A stretch of 60,096 bases of DNA from Flavobacteriales bacterium (GTDB lineage Bacteria > Bacteroidota > Bacteroidia > Flavobacteriales_C > GCA-002722245), in assembly GCA_947444925.1 (NCBI GenBank), contig CANFBW010000001.1:93823-153918 (forward strand). Reading direction: 5' to 3'. Position numbers and translations under genes: made by a program. The notes below the pieces were generated by a model. That model ran no database searches. It had not been told where the DNA came from and saw only the letters and a list, made by a program, of their open reading frames with translations. The first letter of the stretch is position 1; the number at the start of each line of letters is the position of its first letter. Positions 38,996 through 48,376 of the stretch are shown one piece after another.

Positions 38996-39079
38996 GATGT
39001 ATATGTCAATGTTGAGCACGCGATCGCGTGCGAAATAAAATGCTTTTTTTGATGGAGAATCTTCCTGGCTTATAGGGGC

Positions 39080-39427
39080 CTAGAGTTCGGGGGGAGGGGT
39101 GAAGGTTTTGAGAAAACCCGATGGTAAATTGGCGTATTGCGTTTGTGCTTGACGAGTTGTGATTTTTGATTCGAAATGTAGGGCTAAAAATAATATAGGC
39201 TGAAGTTCTTTGCTGTCTTCTTCGTCATTTTCTATTTCCTTTTCTTGATCGTCGTCAGAATGATCGTCAGAATTGTTGCTTTTTAATTTGTTAAGTTTAC
39301 TGAACGTTATTTTTGAGTCGCTGTTCCCTAGTTTCAGGGCGATATCAAGTGCTATTTGAACAACGAAAATGCTGCAAAATAAAAATGCAATGAGTGCAAT
39401 ATTTGTATTTTTACATTCTTTTTTCAC
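39080..39427 (-). CDS. Small membrane-anchored acidic hypothetical protein
   Basis: A 115-residue protein starting at GTG. One N-terminal membrane segment (IALIAFLFCSIFVVQIALDIAL) is followed by a very acidic linker (DDHSDDDQEKEIENDEEDSK) and a short end with FTPPPEL. The size, single helix, acidic linker and Pro-rich end resemble small proteins associated with envelope functions in Bacteroidota, but no family is recognised. It lies between the SulP gene and the DUF551 gene on the same strand. Confidence 0.6.
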   Translation of the reverse strand: MKKECKNTNIALIAFLFCSIFVVQIALDIALKLGNSDSKITFSKLNKLKSNNSDDHSDDDQEKEIENDEEDSKELQPILFLALHFESKITTRQAQTQYANLPSGFLKTFTPPPEL

Positions 39428-39449
39428 GCTGTGAATATAGCATTAAAAA

Positions 39450-39725
39450 TTAGTTTTTAGGTTTTTCAGGCAATGGCATCCAGTGCGATACCTCTTGAAA
39501 AAAATGATTGCTTAAACCTTCTCCACTCCAGAAGTGATCGCTACTGCTGTTTTTATGTCGTGTTTTGTGCGGTCCGTAAAAATTTTTGTTGAAACGAAGC
39601 ATCTTCACATTTTGTAATGCTTTCTCTGTTGGATCACCAGGCAATGGCACCCAGTTGTTTGGCAAAAAGGCGATTACCATTTGCTCGTCGTTGGGAAGTT
39701 GAATGTCAATAGATATCCACTGCAT
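39450..39725 (-). CDS. DUF551-like protein
   Basis: A 91-residue soluble protein. MQWISIDIQLPNDEQMVIAF at the start and FQEVSHWMPLPEKP at the end are the two conserved ends of DUF551 proteins. Many DUF551 genes are found on phages or plasmids, but no phage genes are near here. Its function is unknown. It is placed 5 bases after the stop of the LPG-synthase-like gene, so the two are probably co-transcribed. Confidence 0.75.
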   Translation of the reverse strand: MQWISIDIQLPNDEQMVIAFLPNNWVPLPGDPTEKALQNVKMLRFNKNFYGPHKTRHKNSSSDHFWSGEGLSNHFFQEVSHWMPLPEKPKN

Positions 39726-39729
39726 GTTT

Positions 39730-40989
39730 CTATTTTTCTTTGATGGTCAATTTGCGTTTTCCATTGTACATTGGCAAGAAAATGAAGGAGAGTCCACCTG
39801 CGACGATGTTGGTAATGGTCATCATGAAAAAAGCAGCAAAAGTGTAGATAAAAGCCTGTGGTTCGTGTACGCCAAAAATGACCAGCGTAAAAATGATCAT
39901 CGCGTGCCATGTGCCAATGCCGCCAACGCTGGGCGCTACCATCGCAAAACTACCAGTGATGAGCGCCACAAAAGCAACGCCCATTCCAAGATGATAAGTT
40001 GGTCCGTAAGATAGAAACGAAACATACAATACACCAAAGTAGAGGGTCCAAATAAGAAAGCTGTGCAAAACAAAACTCCATTTTCTTTCAATGTTTTTTG
40101 TGCTCTTCATTCCTTCCCAGAGGTCACCCAGAAGTTTGCCGATTTTTTTGCCCAGTTTGGTGCTCACAATTCTTTTTCTAAACACATAGAGAAGCACAAC
40201 CATCAATATGCCCGACAAAAGAACTGCCACCAAAAGTGGCCATAATTCGGCTTTTTCAGCCAGTGATTTTTGTACATCGGGTTTGCTGATGTAAGTTTTA
40301 ATGAAGTCAAATTGACTAACGATCATCGCGCCAGTGAGCAGTAACAAAAACAGAATGTCAATTACCCTTTCAATTAGCACTGTGCCTATCAATTTGGCAA
40401 CGGGTATTTTTTCGTATTGGTAGAGTATCGAGCAGCGAGTGATTTCTCCAGAGCGCGGCACAATTAAGTTGGAAAAATACATAATGTTCACCGACAAAAA
40501 AGTATTCATCGTTTTGGGTTTGTAGCCCAGGGGTTCAATAATGGTTTGCCAGCGCACAGCTCTTGACCAGTTGCTGATGAGTGAAAATAAAAACGCAACA
40601 ATGTACCATTTAAGGTCCATGTTTTTTATTTCGCCGACCAAATCAATTTGACTCCAGGCTTTTATTTTGTAAACCAATTTTTCGCCCGGAATGCTGCTGG
40701 CTTTTTCGTCGAAATAGGTGTAAATAGAATCTCTCGAAATTTTTATTGTGTCAGACACAACATAGCTAATGCTGTCAGAAGAGCGTTCAATGGTGAAAAA
40801 TTTAAATTGGGTAGCGCTTGAATCCACCCACGATAAAACACCTTGGTGCTTAAGGTTGACTTCTTTATTGAATTTAAGCTCTTCAAAAATCATTTGATCT
40901 TTGTTTTTGTCGTAGAGCCAATACATCAATCCCAAACCAACAGCGAGAAAGGATAAGTATTTGAGGGTGTTTAGAATTTTACTTTTCAA
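39730..40989 (-). CDS. Lysylphosphatidylglycerol synthase-like (UPF0104) membrane protein
   Basis: A 419-residue polytopic protein. Start is a TTG (40989); the first hydrophobic helix (YLSFLAVGLGLMYWLY) follows directly, so no later ATG fits. The SNWSRAVRWQTIIEPLG segment, FLSVNIMYFSNLIVPRSGEI and VAPSVGGIGTWHAMIIFTLV are signatures of the LPG_synthase_TM/AglD family. Such proteins flip or modify lipids; without the soluble synthase domain, substrate unknown. A periplasmic segment of ~100 residues after the first helix (EVNLKHQGVLSWVDSSATQF) is typical of the Bacteroidota version. Confidence 0.85.
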   Translation of the reverse strand: MKSKILNTLKYLSFLAVGLGLMYWLYDKNKDQMIFEELKFNKEVNLKHQGVLSWVDSSATQFKFFTIERSSDSISYVVSDTIKISRDSIYTYFDEKASSIPGEKLVYKIKAWSQIDLVGEIKNMDLKWYIVAFLFSLISNWSRAVRWQTIIEPLGYKPKTMNTFLSVNIMYFSNLIVPRSGEITRCSILYQYEKIPVAKLIGTVLIERVIDILFLLLLTGAMIVSQFDFIKTYISKPDVQKSLAEKAELWPLLVAVLLSGILMVVLLYVFRKRIVSTKLGKKIGKLLGDLWEGMKSTKNIERKWSFVLHSFLIWTLYFGVLYVSFLSYGPTYHLGMGVAFVALITGSFAMVAPSVGGIGTWHAMIIFTLVIFGVHEPQAFIYTFAAFFMMTITNIVAGGLSFIFLPMYNGKRKLTIKEK

Positions 40990-41024
40990 GCGTGTTTTTT
41001 TGTGTAAAGGTGCTAAAACAATGG

Positions 41025-43961
41025 CTAATATGCAAATATGTCGTCAAGTGTCAAGATCTTCACATCGCCTTGTGTTTTTAACCATTTTTGGTCGTATTCT
41101 TTGGTGTTCCCAAGTACAATGATTGCGAATTTTTTGGATTGCAGGAATTGAGATTGAAAGTTGAGTACATCTTTGAATTGTAGTGTGTTGAGCGCGCTGT
41201 ATAAATCTTTCCGACGGTCGTAGTTGTAGCCCAAACGCAAATTGTTTTTGTAGTTTGCAAACACGGCTGCTTTGATGATTCGGCCGCTTTCAATGTTTTG
41301 GCGCATTGCGGTAACAGAAGCCTGCCAAGCCTTTTCCGAGTATGGCAAGGTGCGTATGATAGAATCCATGGCCGGGAAGGCTTCCTTCATTTTGTCGGCT
41401 TGAGTGCCAATGTGTGCCCAAAAGGTATAAGGTTCTTCTTTGAAATAAGGCTCGTTGTATGAGCCGCCAACAGAGTAAGCTAGCGCTTTTGCTTCGCGGA
41501 TTTGCTGAAAAGTAATGGACGACATGTCGCCGCCAAAATACTCGTTGAAGAGTTGCACTGTAGGAGCGAACTTGGGATCAAAATTTTTGCCGCGCGTGTA
41601 TATGCCAATACTGGCTTGTTGCATAGGGTAGTCAACGAGATAGATTTCGTTTTTTTCGATGTCTCGTTTTGGGAAAATCTTTTTTTCGGGCGCAGCAGTC
41701 AACTGCAATGGCAGTGTTTGATTCCATTGTTTTTGAACTTCGATGATAGACAAAGGGCCAAAATAATTGATCTGGCTTTTGCTGTTCCATAGTTTTTGAC
41801 TTTCGCTTAGCAATTGCTCGGCACCCAATGCGTTAATTTGTTTGTTGTTTGGGGTGCTCAAAAAAGGTGAATTTTTGCCATACATCGCATAGCTTGCCAT
41901 GGCTTTCCAAAGAATGACATCTTTGTTCAATTTGTCATCGGAACGTTGTTTTAAAATTTTCATTTTCATTTTCTCCAATGCCGTTTCATCAATTTTTGCT
42001 TCCGTAAAAATTGCCTTGATCAGTGCAATGGCTTGAGGCGCACTTTCTGCTAAACCATTGATGCTGATGTTGGTCTCGTGTTGACCAACACTGAAGCTGT
42101 ATTCGCACGCCAGTTTGTAAAATTCTTGGTGGATATCGGCGTTGGATAATGTTTTGGTGCCCAGTAATTCGAGGTAGTCAATGGCCGTTTCGAGCAATGG
42201 ATTTTCGTATGTTCCAAAGTCGTATGAAATGGTGGTAGCGAAAAGTCCATTGTCGTTGTTTTGCTTGTGCCACAGGGCGCTGCCGTTGGTGTTTTCAACG
42301 ATTTGAATTTCTTTTTGATAGTCCACAAAAACAGGGGGTGTGGCGCTGGGTTGATTTCTCAAAAACGTCAGGGCGAAGTCTGATGAGCTTTCTCTGTTGA
42401 TGTACAAAGGTGTAATGGCAGGCTTTTGAACCTTAGCGGTTGCTTTTTCTTTTGAGCTTCTTTTGTAAACAAGAACACATGAGCTGTCGGAATAATATTT
42501 ATTGCAAAAGTCAACAATGTCTTCTTTTTTTATTTTTTCAATTTCGTCAATTTCGTGAACAATTTTATTGTAGGGAACCTTGCTGTTGAAGGCGGCGAGT
42601 AAGGTTTGGGCTCGTCCTTCGGCAGCTTCTTTGTCTTTGATGGCTTGGTATTTCAGGTTTTTAATGATGGCATCAATCAGCCAATCTGCAAATTCACCTT
42701 TTTGTAATTTATGTATTTGCTCGAACAATAGGTCACGCACTTGTTCCAATGATTGGTTTTGCGTTGGAAAGCCTAAAAACACATGTGCTGCGTAATCATT
42801 GTATTTGATGAGGTAGGTGCCAGCATTGGCAACCTTTTGTTGTTGATTGAGGTTAATATCAATGAGTCCTGCATAGGCGTTGTTGAGTATTTGGTCAACA
42901 GTCGTGAGTAGGTAAGATTCTTTGGTGTAAGGATGCACGTTGAAGCGGAAACCCATGATGAATACTTCGGCAGCAGGCCCAAATACATTTTCAATTTTCG
43001 GACTTGTGATGGCCTGTTCAGGTGTATAATGGAATTCGGGAAGTGGTTTTGCTTTGAGTTTGCCCATGGTATTGTTAACGGCAACGATGGCCGAGTCCAT
43101 ATTGAAATCGCCTGCCAAAATTACGGCCATGTTATTGGGTACATAATATTGATTGTAAAATTCTTTTATTTTTTTGATGGACGGGTTTTTCAAATGTTCT
43201 ACAGTGCCTATAGCCGTTTGTGTGCCATAGGGATGGTTGGAGAAAATATTTTTCAAAGTGGCTTCATAAGCGCGGCGCACATCGTTGTCCAATGAAATGT
43301 TTTTTTCTTCATATACCGCTTCAAGTTCAGTGTGGAAGAGGCGAAAGATGGGGTATAAAAATCTTTCACTTTCAATTTGCAACCAGCTGTTGAGTTGATT
43401 TGAAGGGATATTGTTCACGTAAGTAGTGTTGTCAGCGGCAGTAAAGGCATTGGTTCCTTGTGCGCCAATTTGCGAGGTGAGTCTGTCGTATTCATTGGCT
43501 ACAGCGTATTTCGACGCTTCGTAACTTAAGCTGTCGATGAGGTGGTAGATGTTTTTTCTTTGCAGTGAGTCAGTGCTTTGGCGGTAGCTTTCAAATTGAG
43601 ATTCAATTTGGTCGAGCAGTGGTTTTTCTTTTTCGAAGTTGATGGTGCCGAGGTGCTCTGAACCTTTAAAAAGCATGTGTTCAAGGTAGTGTGCTAATCC
43701 GGTGGCATCGACAGGATCGTTTTTGTGGCCCGCATTCACACTGATGTAGGTTTGAATACGCGGTTTGTCTTTCACCACACTCATGTATATTTTCAAGCCA
43801 TTTTGCAGTGTGTAAATTCTTGTTTGCAGCGGATCACCCTCTACCGTTTCGTAAGGGAAAAGTTGTTGCGCGCTGCTGCTAATTGGATGTTGCTTTGGCG
43901 CTTTGCTGTAGCAGGAAAAAAGAGCGGTGCTGACGATTAAAAGGCGAACGATGAATTTCAT
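41025..43961 (-). CDS. M16-family zinc metallopeptidase lipoprotein
   Basis: A 978-residue protein with a lipobox (STALFSC, Cys17). The inverted zinc motif HxxEH is in GLAHYLEHMLFKGSEH (His91, Glu94, His95), and the third ligand Glu lies in ELEAVYEEKNI. The protein has two full M16 halves, the second without HxxEH, as in pitrilysin-like peptidases. It should act in the periplasm on peptides. The order and length are normal for Bacteroidota M16 proteins. It is 27 bases after the O-methyltransferase gene stop. Confidence 0.92.
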   Translation of the reverse strand: MKFIVRLLIVSTALFSCYSKAPKQHPISSSAQQLFPYETVEGDPLQTRIYTLQNGLKIYMSVVKDKPRIQTYISVNAGHKNDPVDATGLAHYLEHMLFKGSEHLGTINFEKEKPLLDQIESQFESYRQSTDSLQRKNIYHLIDSLSYEASKYAVANEYDRLTSQIGAQGTNAFTAADNTTYVNNIPSNQLNSWLQIESERFLYPIFRLFHTELEAVYEEKNISLDNDVRRAYEATLKNIFSNHPYGTQTAIGTVEHLKNPSIKKIKEFYNQYYVPNNMAVILAGDFNMDSAIVAVNNTMGKLKAKPLPEFHYTPEQAITSPKIENVFGPAAEVFIMGFRFNVHPYTKESYLLTTVDQILNNAYAGLIDINLNQQQKVANAGTYLIKYNDYAAHVFLGFPTQNQSLEQVRDLLFEQIHKLQKGEFADWLIDAIIKNLKYQAIKDKEAAEGRAQTLLAAFNSKVPYNKIVHEIDEIEKIKKEDIVDFCNKYYSDSSCVLVYKRSSKEKATAKVQKPAITPLYINRESSSDFALTFLRNQPSATPPVFVDYQKEIQIVENTNGSALWHKQNNDNGLFATTISYDFGTYENPLLETAIDYLELLGTKTLSNADIHQEFYKLACEYSFSVGQHETNISINGLAESAPQAIALIKAIFTEAKIDETALEKMKMKILKQRSDDKLNKDVILWKAMASYAMYGKNSPFLSTPNNKQINALGAEQLLSESQKLWNSKSQINYFGPLSIIEVQKQWNQTLPLQLTAAPEKKIFPKRDIEKNEIYLVDYPMQQASIGIYTRGKNFDPKFAPTVQLFNEYFGGDMSSITFQQIREAKALAYSVGGSYNEPYFKEEPYTFWAHIGTQADKMKEAFPAMDSIIRTLPYSEKAWQASVTAMRQNIESGRIIKAAVFANYKNNLRLGYNYDRRKDLYSALNTLQFKDVLNFQSQFLQSKKFAIIVLGNTKEYDQKWLKTQGDVKILTLDDIFAY

Positions 43962-43988
43962 ATAGTGTGTTGCTATTTTATATAATGT

Positions 43989-44630
43989 TTATTTTTTTCT
44001 GCAGACCATCAGTCCGTCACGCAAAGGCAGCAAAACGTTTTCTACCAAGGGATTGTTGTGGACGAAGTCGTTGAATGCCATTATTTGTTTGGTATCATTG
44101 TCGTTGCTTTTGACCTCTTGTACTACTTTTCCGCTCCACAGCACATTGTCAGCGATGATGTATCCGCCCTGTCGCACCTTGTCGAATACCAAATTAAAAT
44201 AGGTGCCGTAATTTTCTTTGTCAGCATCAATGAATACGATGTCAAAGGGACCTTGCAAGTTTGGAATGATTTGCTGTGCGTCGCCAATGAGGTAATTGAT
44301 TTTATTTTTGTGCGTTGATTGGTCAAAGAAACTTTGCGTAAAATCTTGTAGTTCTTCGTTGTTGTCGATGGTGGTTAACTTACCGTTGGTTTGCAATCCT
44401 TCAGCAAGACAGAGTGCTGAATAACCAGTGTAGGTGCCTATTTCAAGAATGTTGTTTGCTTGTATCATATTGCTGATCATCGACAAAAATCGGCCCTGTA
44501 GGTGTCCCGACAACATGCGGGGCTTGAGAATTTTTTGATGTGTGGCGCGATTCAAACGAAGTAGAAGTTCGCTCTCTGCTGTGCTGTGCGCGACTGCGTA
44601 GTTTTCAATGTCAGTGGGTAGGAAATCCAT
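43989..44630 (-). CDS. Class I SAM-dependent O-methyltransferase
   Basis: A 213-residue Methyltransf_3-type enzyme. ILEIGTYTGYSALCLAEGL is the SAM-binding loop; TTIDNNEE, DIVFIDADKENYGTYF and YIIADNVLWSGKV (metal and substrate loop) are the signature of caffeoyl-CoA/catechol-like O-methyltransferases. In bacteria the natural substrate is usually unknown. It probably shares a transcript with the M16 gene. Confidence 0.88.
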   Translation of the reverse strand: MDFLPTDIENYAVAHSTAESELLLRLNRATHQKILKPRMLSGHLQGRFLSMISNMIQANNILEIGTYTGYSALCLAEGLQTNGKLTTIDNNEELQDFTQSFFDQSTHKNKINYLIGDAQQIIPNLQGPFDIVFIDADKENYGTYFNLVFDKVRQGGYIIADNVLWSGKVVQEVKSNDNDTKQIMAFNDFVHNNPLVENVLLPLRDGLMVCRKK

Positions 44631-44785
44631 TTTGTAAAATTATAAATTGATTCGGTTTCCTATGAATAAAATGAAGCTTTTGTTACTTATTGAAAAATTC
44701 TGGTGGCATTGCGTTATTTCGACGTGTGAACTTCCTTTTGTTTTCAGTTTTGTTTTCACATTTTGGTGCATCTCTATGTCAAAAT

Positions 44786-44822
44786 AAAAAACCCCGAATT
44801 TCTTTTTGATCCGGGGTTTTTG
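44786..44822 (-). terminator. Intrinsic terminator of der
   Basis: A 10-bp stem (AAAAACCCCG / CGGGGTTTTT) with a 15-base loop, flanked by A- and T-runs, lies 16 bases after the stop of der on the minus strand. Confidence 0.8.
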
Positions 44823-44837
44823 TAAGGATTTGCCAAA

Positions 44838-46142
44838 TTATTTTTCTCTGAAGAAAAGTGTAATTGGCACGCCGCTAAAGTCAAATTGCTCGCGAATTTG
44901 TTTTTCCAAAAATCTTTTGTAGTTCTCTTGGATGTACTTAGGATGGTTGCAAAAGAAGGCGAATGCCGGTGTTTTGGTGGGCAGCTGCGTGATGTATTTA
45001 ATTTTTACCATTTTTCCTTTCAATGTTGGGGGAGGAAAGCGGTCGATGATACCACCAAGGATGTCGTTTAGTTTTGATGTTTTAATGGTGCTGGTTCTTC
45101 TAACGTTTACGTCTAAAGCTGTTTCAAGCGCTTTCAAAATACGTTGCTTGTCTGGAACCGCTGTGAATACAATAGGCACATCAGAGAAGGGACGAATCGC
45201 TTCTTGAATTTTTAGGGTGAAAGCATTGATGGTGTTGGAGTCTTTTTCAACCAAGTCCCATTTGTTTACTACAATCACCACCCCTTTTTTTGCTTTTTCA
45301 ATGATGTGAAAAATAGTGATGTCTTGCGACTCAATTCCTTTTTCAGCATCAATCATCAGCATGCAAACATCAGAAGTTTCAATGGCGTTGAGGGTTCTCA
45401 GTGTTGAGTAAAACTCAATGTCTTCATCGACTTTGCTTTTCTTGCGCAAACCGGCGGTGTCAATCAATATGAAATCATGTCCAAAGGCCTTGTATCGCGT
45501 GTGAATGGAATCTCGCGTTGTTCCAGCAGTTGGTGTTACTACGTTGCGTTCCTCGTTCATGAACGCATTGACGATAGATGATTTTCCAACGTTTGGTTTT
45601 CCAACAACTGCGATTTTCGGCAAGCCGCTTAAGTCTTCTGGTTTTTCTTCGCTGATTTCGGCAGCTACAAGGTCAAGTAATTCGCCTGTTCCGCTTCCGC
45701 TAATGGCTGAAATGTTATGTACTTCACCTAAGCCCAATGAATAAAATTCAGACGCATCGAATTGACGCTCATAGTTGTCGACTTTGTTGGCAACTAAAAA
45801 TATTTTCTTTTTGCTTTTTCTGAGCAACATCGCCACACCTTCATCGAGGTCGGTGATGCCGTTGATCACATCTACCAAAAATATAATGACGCTGCATTCT
45901 TCAATGGCGATCTTTACTTGGCGTTTGATCGCTACGTCAAAAACATCATTAGAGGTAGGTACATAACCACCAGTATCGATGATGATAAATTCTTTTCCAT
46001 TCCATTCAACGCGGCCGTAGTGACGATCACGCGTCACTCCCGCTTGTTCATCAACGATTGCACTCTTTGATTCCGTTAAACGGTTAAAGAGGGTTGATTT
46101 ACCCACATTGGGTCTTCCTACTATTGCTACAATATTTGCCAT
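44838..46142 (-). CDS. der: Ribosome assembly GTPase Der (EngA)
   Basis: A 434-residue tandem GTPase. The ATG at 46142 gives the family start MANIVAIVGRPNVGKSTLFN. G domain 1: GRPNVGKS, DTGGY, NKVDNYE. G domain 2: GKPNVGKSSIVNAF, DTAGLRKKS, NKWDLVE. A KH-like domain follows (PPPTLKGKMVKIKYITQ). Der is essential for 50S subunit maturation. It is divergent from rsgA across a 48-base gap, and both encode ribosome-assembly GTPases. Confidence 0.97.
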   Translation of the reverse strand: MANIVAIVGRPNVGKSTLFNRLTESKSAIVDEQAGVTRDRHYGRVEWNGKEFIIIDTGGYVPTSNDVFDVAIKRQVKIAIEECSVIIFLVDVINGITDLDEGVAMLLRKSKKKIFLVANKVDNYERQFDASEFYSLGLGEVHNISAISGSGTGELLDLVAAEISEEKPEDLSGLPKIAVVGKPNVGKSSIVNAFMNEERNVVTPTAGTTRDSIHTRYKAFGHDFILIDTAGLRKKSKVDEDIEFYSTLRTLNAIETSDVCMLMIDAEKGIESQDITIFHIIEKAKKGVVIVVNKWDLVEKDSNTINAFTLKIQEAIRPFSDVPIVFTAVPDKQRILKALETALDVNVRRTSTIKTSKLNDILGGIIDRFPPPTLKGKMVKIKYITQLPTKTPAFAFFCNHPKYIQENYKRFLEKQIREQFDFSGVPITLFFREK

Positions 46143-46190
46143 ACAGCGCGAAATTAACGAATCCATTTCGGATTTTACTATTTTAGCTGA

Positions 46191-47114
46191 ATGCAAGGAC
46201 TGGTTATTAAATCAACAGGGAGTTGGTATGAAGTAGAATTAGAGGATAAAAGCCTTATCTCCGCTCGTATTCGTGGTAAATTTAGGATGGAAGGATTTAA
46301 AGTTACCAACCCGGTGGCGGTGGGTGATTTGGTGGACATGGAGAAGGATAAGGACGATAATTATGTGATTTATACCATCCATCCGCGAAAAAATTACATC
46401 ATTCGTCGTTCGGTGAATTTGTCGAAACAGTACCATATTTTAGCAGCAAATGTTGACCAAGCTGTTTTGATGGTGTCGGCAACGCATCCCAAAACCTATT
46501 CTGAATTTATTGATCGCTTTTTGGTGACAGCCACTGCTTACCATATTCCGGGTGTTATTGTGATCAATAAAACCGATTTATATGGAGTAGAGGAAATGGC
46601 GCAGTTGAAAGATTGGATGGAGATATACAGCGCTGCCGGCTACACCTGCGTTGCTACGAGTGTAGTTAGTGGTGAAGGGATTGAAGAAGTGAAAGCATTG
46701 CTGGCCAATAAAATATCAGTGGTGTCGGGTCATTCAGGTGTTGGTAAATCGTCGCTTGTGAACAAGATTGATCCTAGTATGAATTTGAAAACGGCCATTG
46801 TTTCTGAGATGCATGAACAAGGAAAACACACCACGACTTTTGCGGAAATGCATCCTTTGGTGTTGGGTGGATATATTATAGACACGCCTGGAATCAAGGG
46901 ATTGGGTCTTGCCGACATGAAAAAAGAAGAGGTGTGTAAGTACTTTCCGGAGTTTTTGAAGTTTGCTGTCAACTGCAGATTCAACAATTGTATCCATATC
47001 AAAGAGCCCGGATGTGCTGTTAAAGAAGCGGTGATTGCCAAGCAAATCCGAGAGGAACGCTACAATGGTTACCTCAATATTTACCACGACGACGAAGAAA
47101 TACATTACAGATAG
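46191..47114 (+). CDS. rsgA: Ribosome small subunit-dependent GTPase RsgA
   Basis: A 307-residue protein: an N-terminal OB-fold (GLVIKSTGSWYEVELEDKSL), a circularly permuted GTPase domain (NKTDLYG comes before GHSGVGKSSLVNKID and DTPGIKG), and a zinc-binding end (CRFNNCIHIKEPGCAVKEAV). RsgA releases RbfA and checks the 30S decoding centre late in assembly. Its stop is directly followed by the dtd start. The upstream gap to der is 48 bases. Confidence 0.97.
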   Translation: MQGLVIKSTGSWYEVELEDKSLISARIRGKFRMEGFKVTNPVAVGDLVDMEKDKDDNYVIYTIHPRKNYIIRRSVNLSKQYHILAANVDQAVLMVSATHPKTYSEFIDRFLVTATAYHIPGVIVINKTDLYGVEEMAQLKDWMEIYSAAGYTCVATSVVSGEGIEEVKALLANKISVVSGHSGVGKSSLVNKIDPSMNLKTAIVSEMHEQGKHTTTFAEMHPLVLGGYIIDTPGIKGLGLADMKKEEVCKYFPEFLKFAVNCRFNNCIHIKEPGCAVKEAVIAKQIREERYNGYLNIYHDDEEIHYR

Positions 47115-47567
47115 ATGAAGGCGGTGGTGCAAAGAGTGAAGCATGCGTCGGTGGCGGTTGATGGAATTGTCGTCGGTCAAATTGCGCAGGGATTACTAAT
47201 TTTATTGGGTGTTCAAGAAGGCGACAGTGCTGAAGATTTGCAATGGCTTGCTTCTAAAATTTCGAAAATGCGCATTTTTTCCGATGCGCAATGCAAAATG
47301 AATTTGGCCATACAAGAGGTGCAAGGGCGCGTGCTAGTGGTTAGTCAGTTTACATTGTTGGCGAGTACTAAAAATGGAAATCGTCCCTCCTATATAAATT
47401 CAGCGAAGCCAGAAATTGCGAAGCAAATGTATTTGGATTTTTGCAGGGCCATGGAAGAATTGCTTGGTAGTGCTGTGGAGCGCGGAGTTTTTGCTGCTGA
47501 TATGCAGGTGGAATTGTTGAACGACGGGCCGGTGACAATTGTCATGGACTCAAAAAACAGAGAATAA
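47115..47567 (+). CDS. dtd: D-aminoacyl-tRNA deacylase Dtd
   Basis: A 150-residue protein. MKAVVQRVKHASVAVDG is the standard family start; the catalytic SQFTL motif (VVSQFTLLAST) and the GxT-type gate (NDGPVTIVMDS) are present. Dtd hydrolyses D-amino acids off tRNA and stops mischarged D-aminoacyl-tRNA from reaching the ribosome. No gap separates it from rsgA, and its stop overlaps the next ATG by one base. Confidence 0.95.
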   Translation: MKAVVQRVKHASVAVDGIVVGQIAQGLLILLGVQEGDSAEDLQWLASKISKMRIFSDAQCKMNLAIQEVQGRVLVVSQFTLLASTKNGNRPSYINSAKPEIAKQMYLDFCRAMEELLGSAVERGVFAADMQVELLNDGPVTIVMDSKNRE

Positions 47568-47893
47568 TGAAAATTTCAACTTATCAAGTAGAAGTGGATC
47601 AGTGGATCAAGGCCCACGGAGTGCGTTACTTCAATGAATTGACCAATACCGCATTGCTGATGGAGGAAGTGGGTGAATTGGCGCGCATCATGGCGCGAAA
47701 GTTTGGAGAACAGTCTTTTAAAAATGCAGAGGAAGAGTTGCAACTCGGTGATGAAATGGCCGACGTGCTTTTTGTTTTGACTTGCTTGGCGAATCAAACC
47801 GGAGTGAATTTAGAAGATGCGATTCGTAGAAATATGGAAAAGAAAACTGCACGGGACAAGGACAGGCACAAAGACAATGAGAAGTTGAAGTAG
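47567..47893 (+). CDS. MazG-like nucleotide pyrophosphohydrolase
   Basis: A 108-residue all-helical protein. The MazG EExxE...ExxD pattern is visible: MEEVGELARIMARKFGEQ and ELQLGDEMADVLFVLTCLAN. These enzymes hydrolyse NTPs or dNTPs to monophosphates, often clearing damaged nucleotides. Its ATG overlaps the dtd stop (TAATG). It ends the rsgA-dtd operon and is followed by a strong terminator. Confidence 0.88.
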   Translation: MKISTYQVEVDQWIKAHGVRYFNELTNTALLMEEVGELARIMARKFGEQSFKNAEEELQLGDEMADVLFVLTCLANQTGVNLEDAIRRNMEKKTARDKDRHKDNEKLK

Positions 47894-47964
47894 TATAATA
47901 TGTGTTGTTAGTTTATCTACCGCGTCCCTGCAGTAGGTCCTAGAACCTTCCTGCGATAGGGAAT

Positions 47965-47999
47965 AAAAAAACCTCTCGAGCAATCGAGAGGTTTTTTTT
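47965..47999 (+). terminator. Bidirectional intrinsic terminator between convergent operons
   Basis: An 11-bp stem (AAACCTCTCGA / TCGAGAGGTTT) with a GCAA tetraloop, flanked by A-run and T-run. It lies between the plus-strand MazG gene and the minus-strand Cys-rich gene and can serve both. Confidence 0.92.
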
Positions 48000-48015
48000 A
48001 TTTGTTAGCTGGCAA

Positions 48016-48318
48016 TTAATGCTTGCAGCACCCTTTGCCTTCTTTTTTATCGCAGGCTTTTTTGTCAGATGCACAGCATTTGTTTTTCTCGCACATCGCC
48101 TTGCATTCTTTCGCAAGTGATTTGCCTGCTTCGCTATCTTTTTCAGCGTCGGTCATGCTGCTGTACTTAGCACACTGCTCTTTGCATTTTTCGTCTTTGC
48201 AATCTTTGCAGCAGTCCGCTTTTTTGCAGCATCCTCCTTTTTCGCCTAAGCCAGCCGCATTTGCATTGAACACAAAAGCGAACAAAGCAACAGTCATCAT
48301 CATTATATACTTTTTCAT
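48016..48318 (-). CDS. Small exported Cys-rich protein, possibly metal-binding
   Basis: A 100-residue protein with a signal peptide (MKKYIMMMTVALFAFVFNANA). The mature part of ~78 residues has about 14 Cys, many as CC pairs (GGCCKKADCCKDCKDEKCKE, NKCCASDKKACDKK, GCCKH), together with many Lys. No known family. The Cys density suggests binding of copper, zinc or similar metals, or extensive disulphides, in the periplasm. It is followed on the minus strand by a bidirectional terminator and preceded by another Cys-rich exported protein. Confidence 0.7.
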   Translation of the reverse strand: MKKYIMMMTVALFAFVFNANAAGLGEKGGCCKKADCCKDCKDEKCKEQCAKYSSMTDAEKDSEAGKSLAKECKAMCEKNKCCASDKKACDKKEGKGCCKH

Positions 48319-48376
48319 AATAGTAGAATTAATTGAAATAAAATTAAAAGTTTAATTGTGTTTAAATGAAATGCAG

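Noticed and set aside
39450-39725. Prophage remnant, because DUF551 genes are common on phages
   Set aside because: No integrase, structural phage genes or attachment sites nearby; the gene is in a normal chromosomal operon.
43725-43940. Plus-strand frame opposite the M16 peptidase start
   Set aside because: Lies wholly within a well-supported gene on the other strand.
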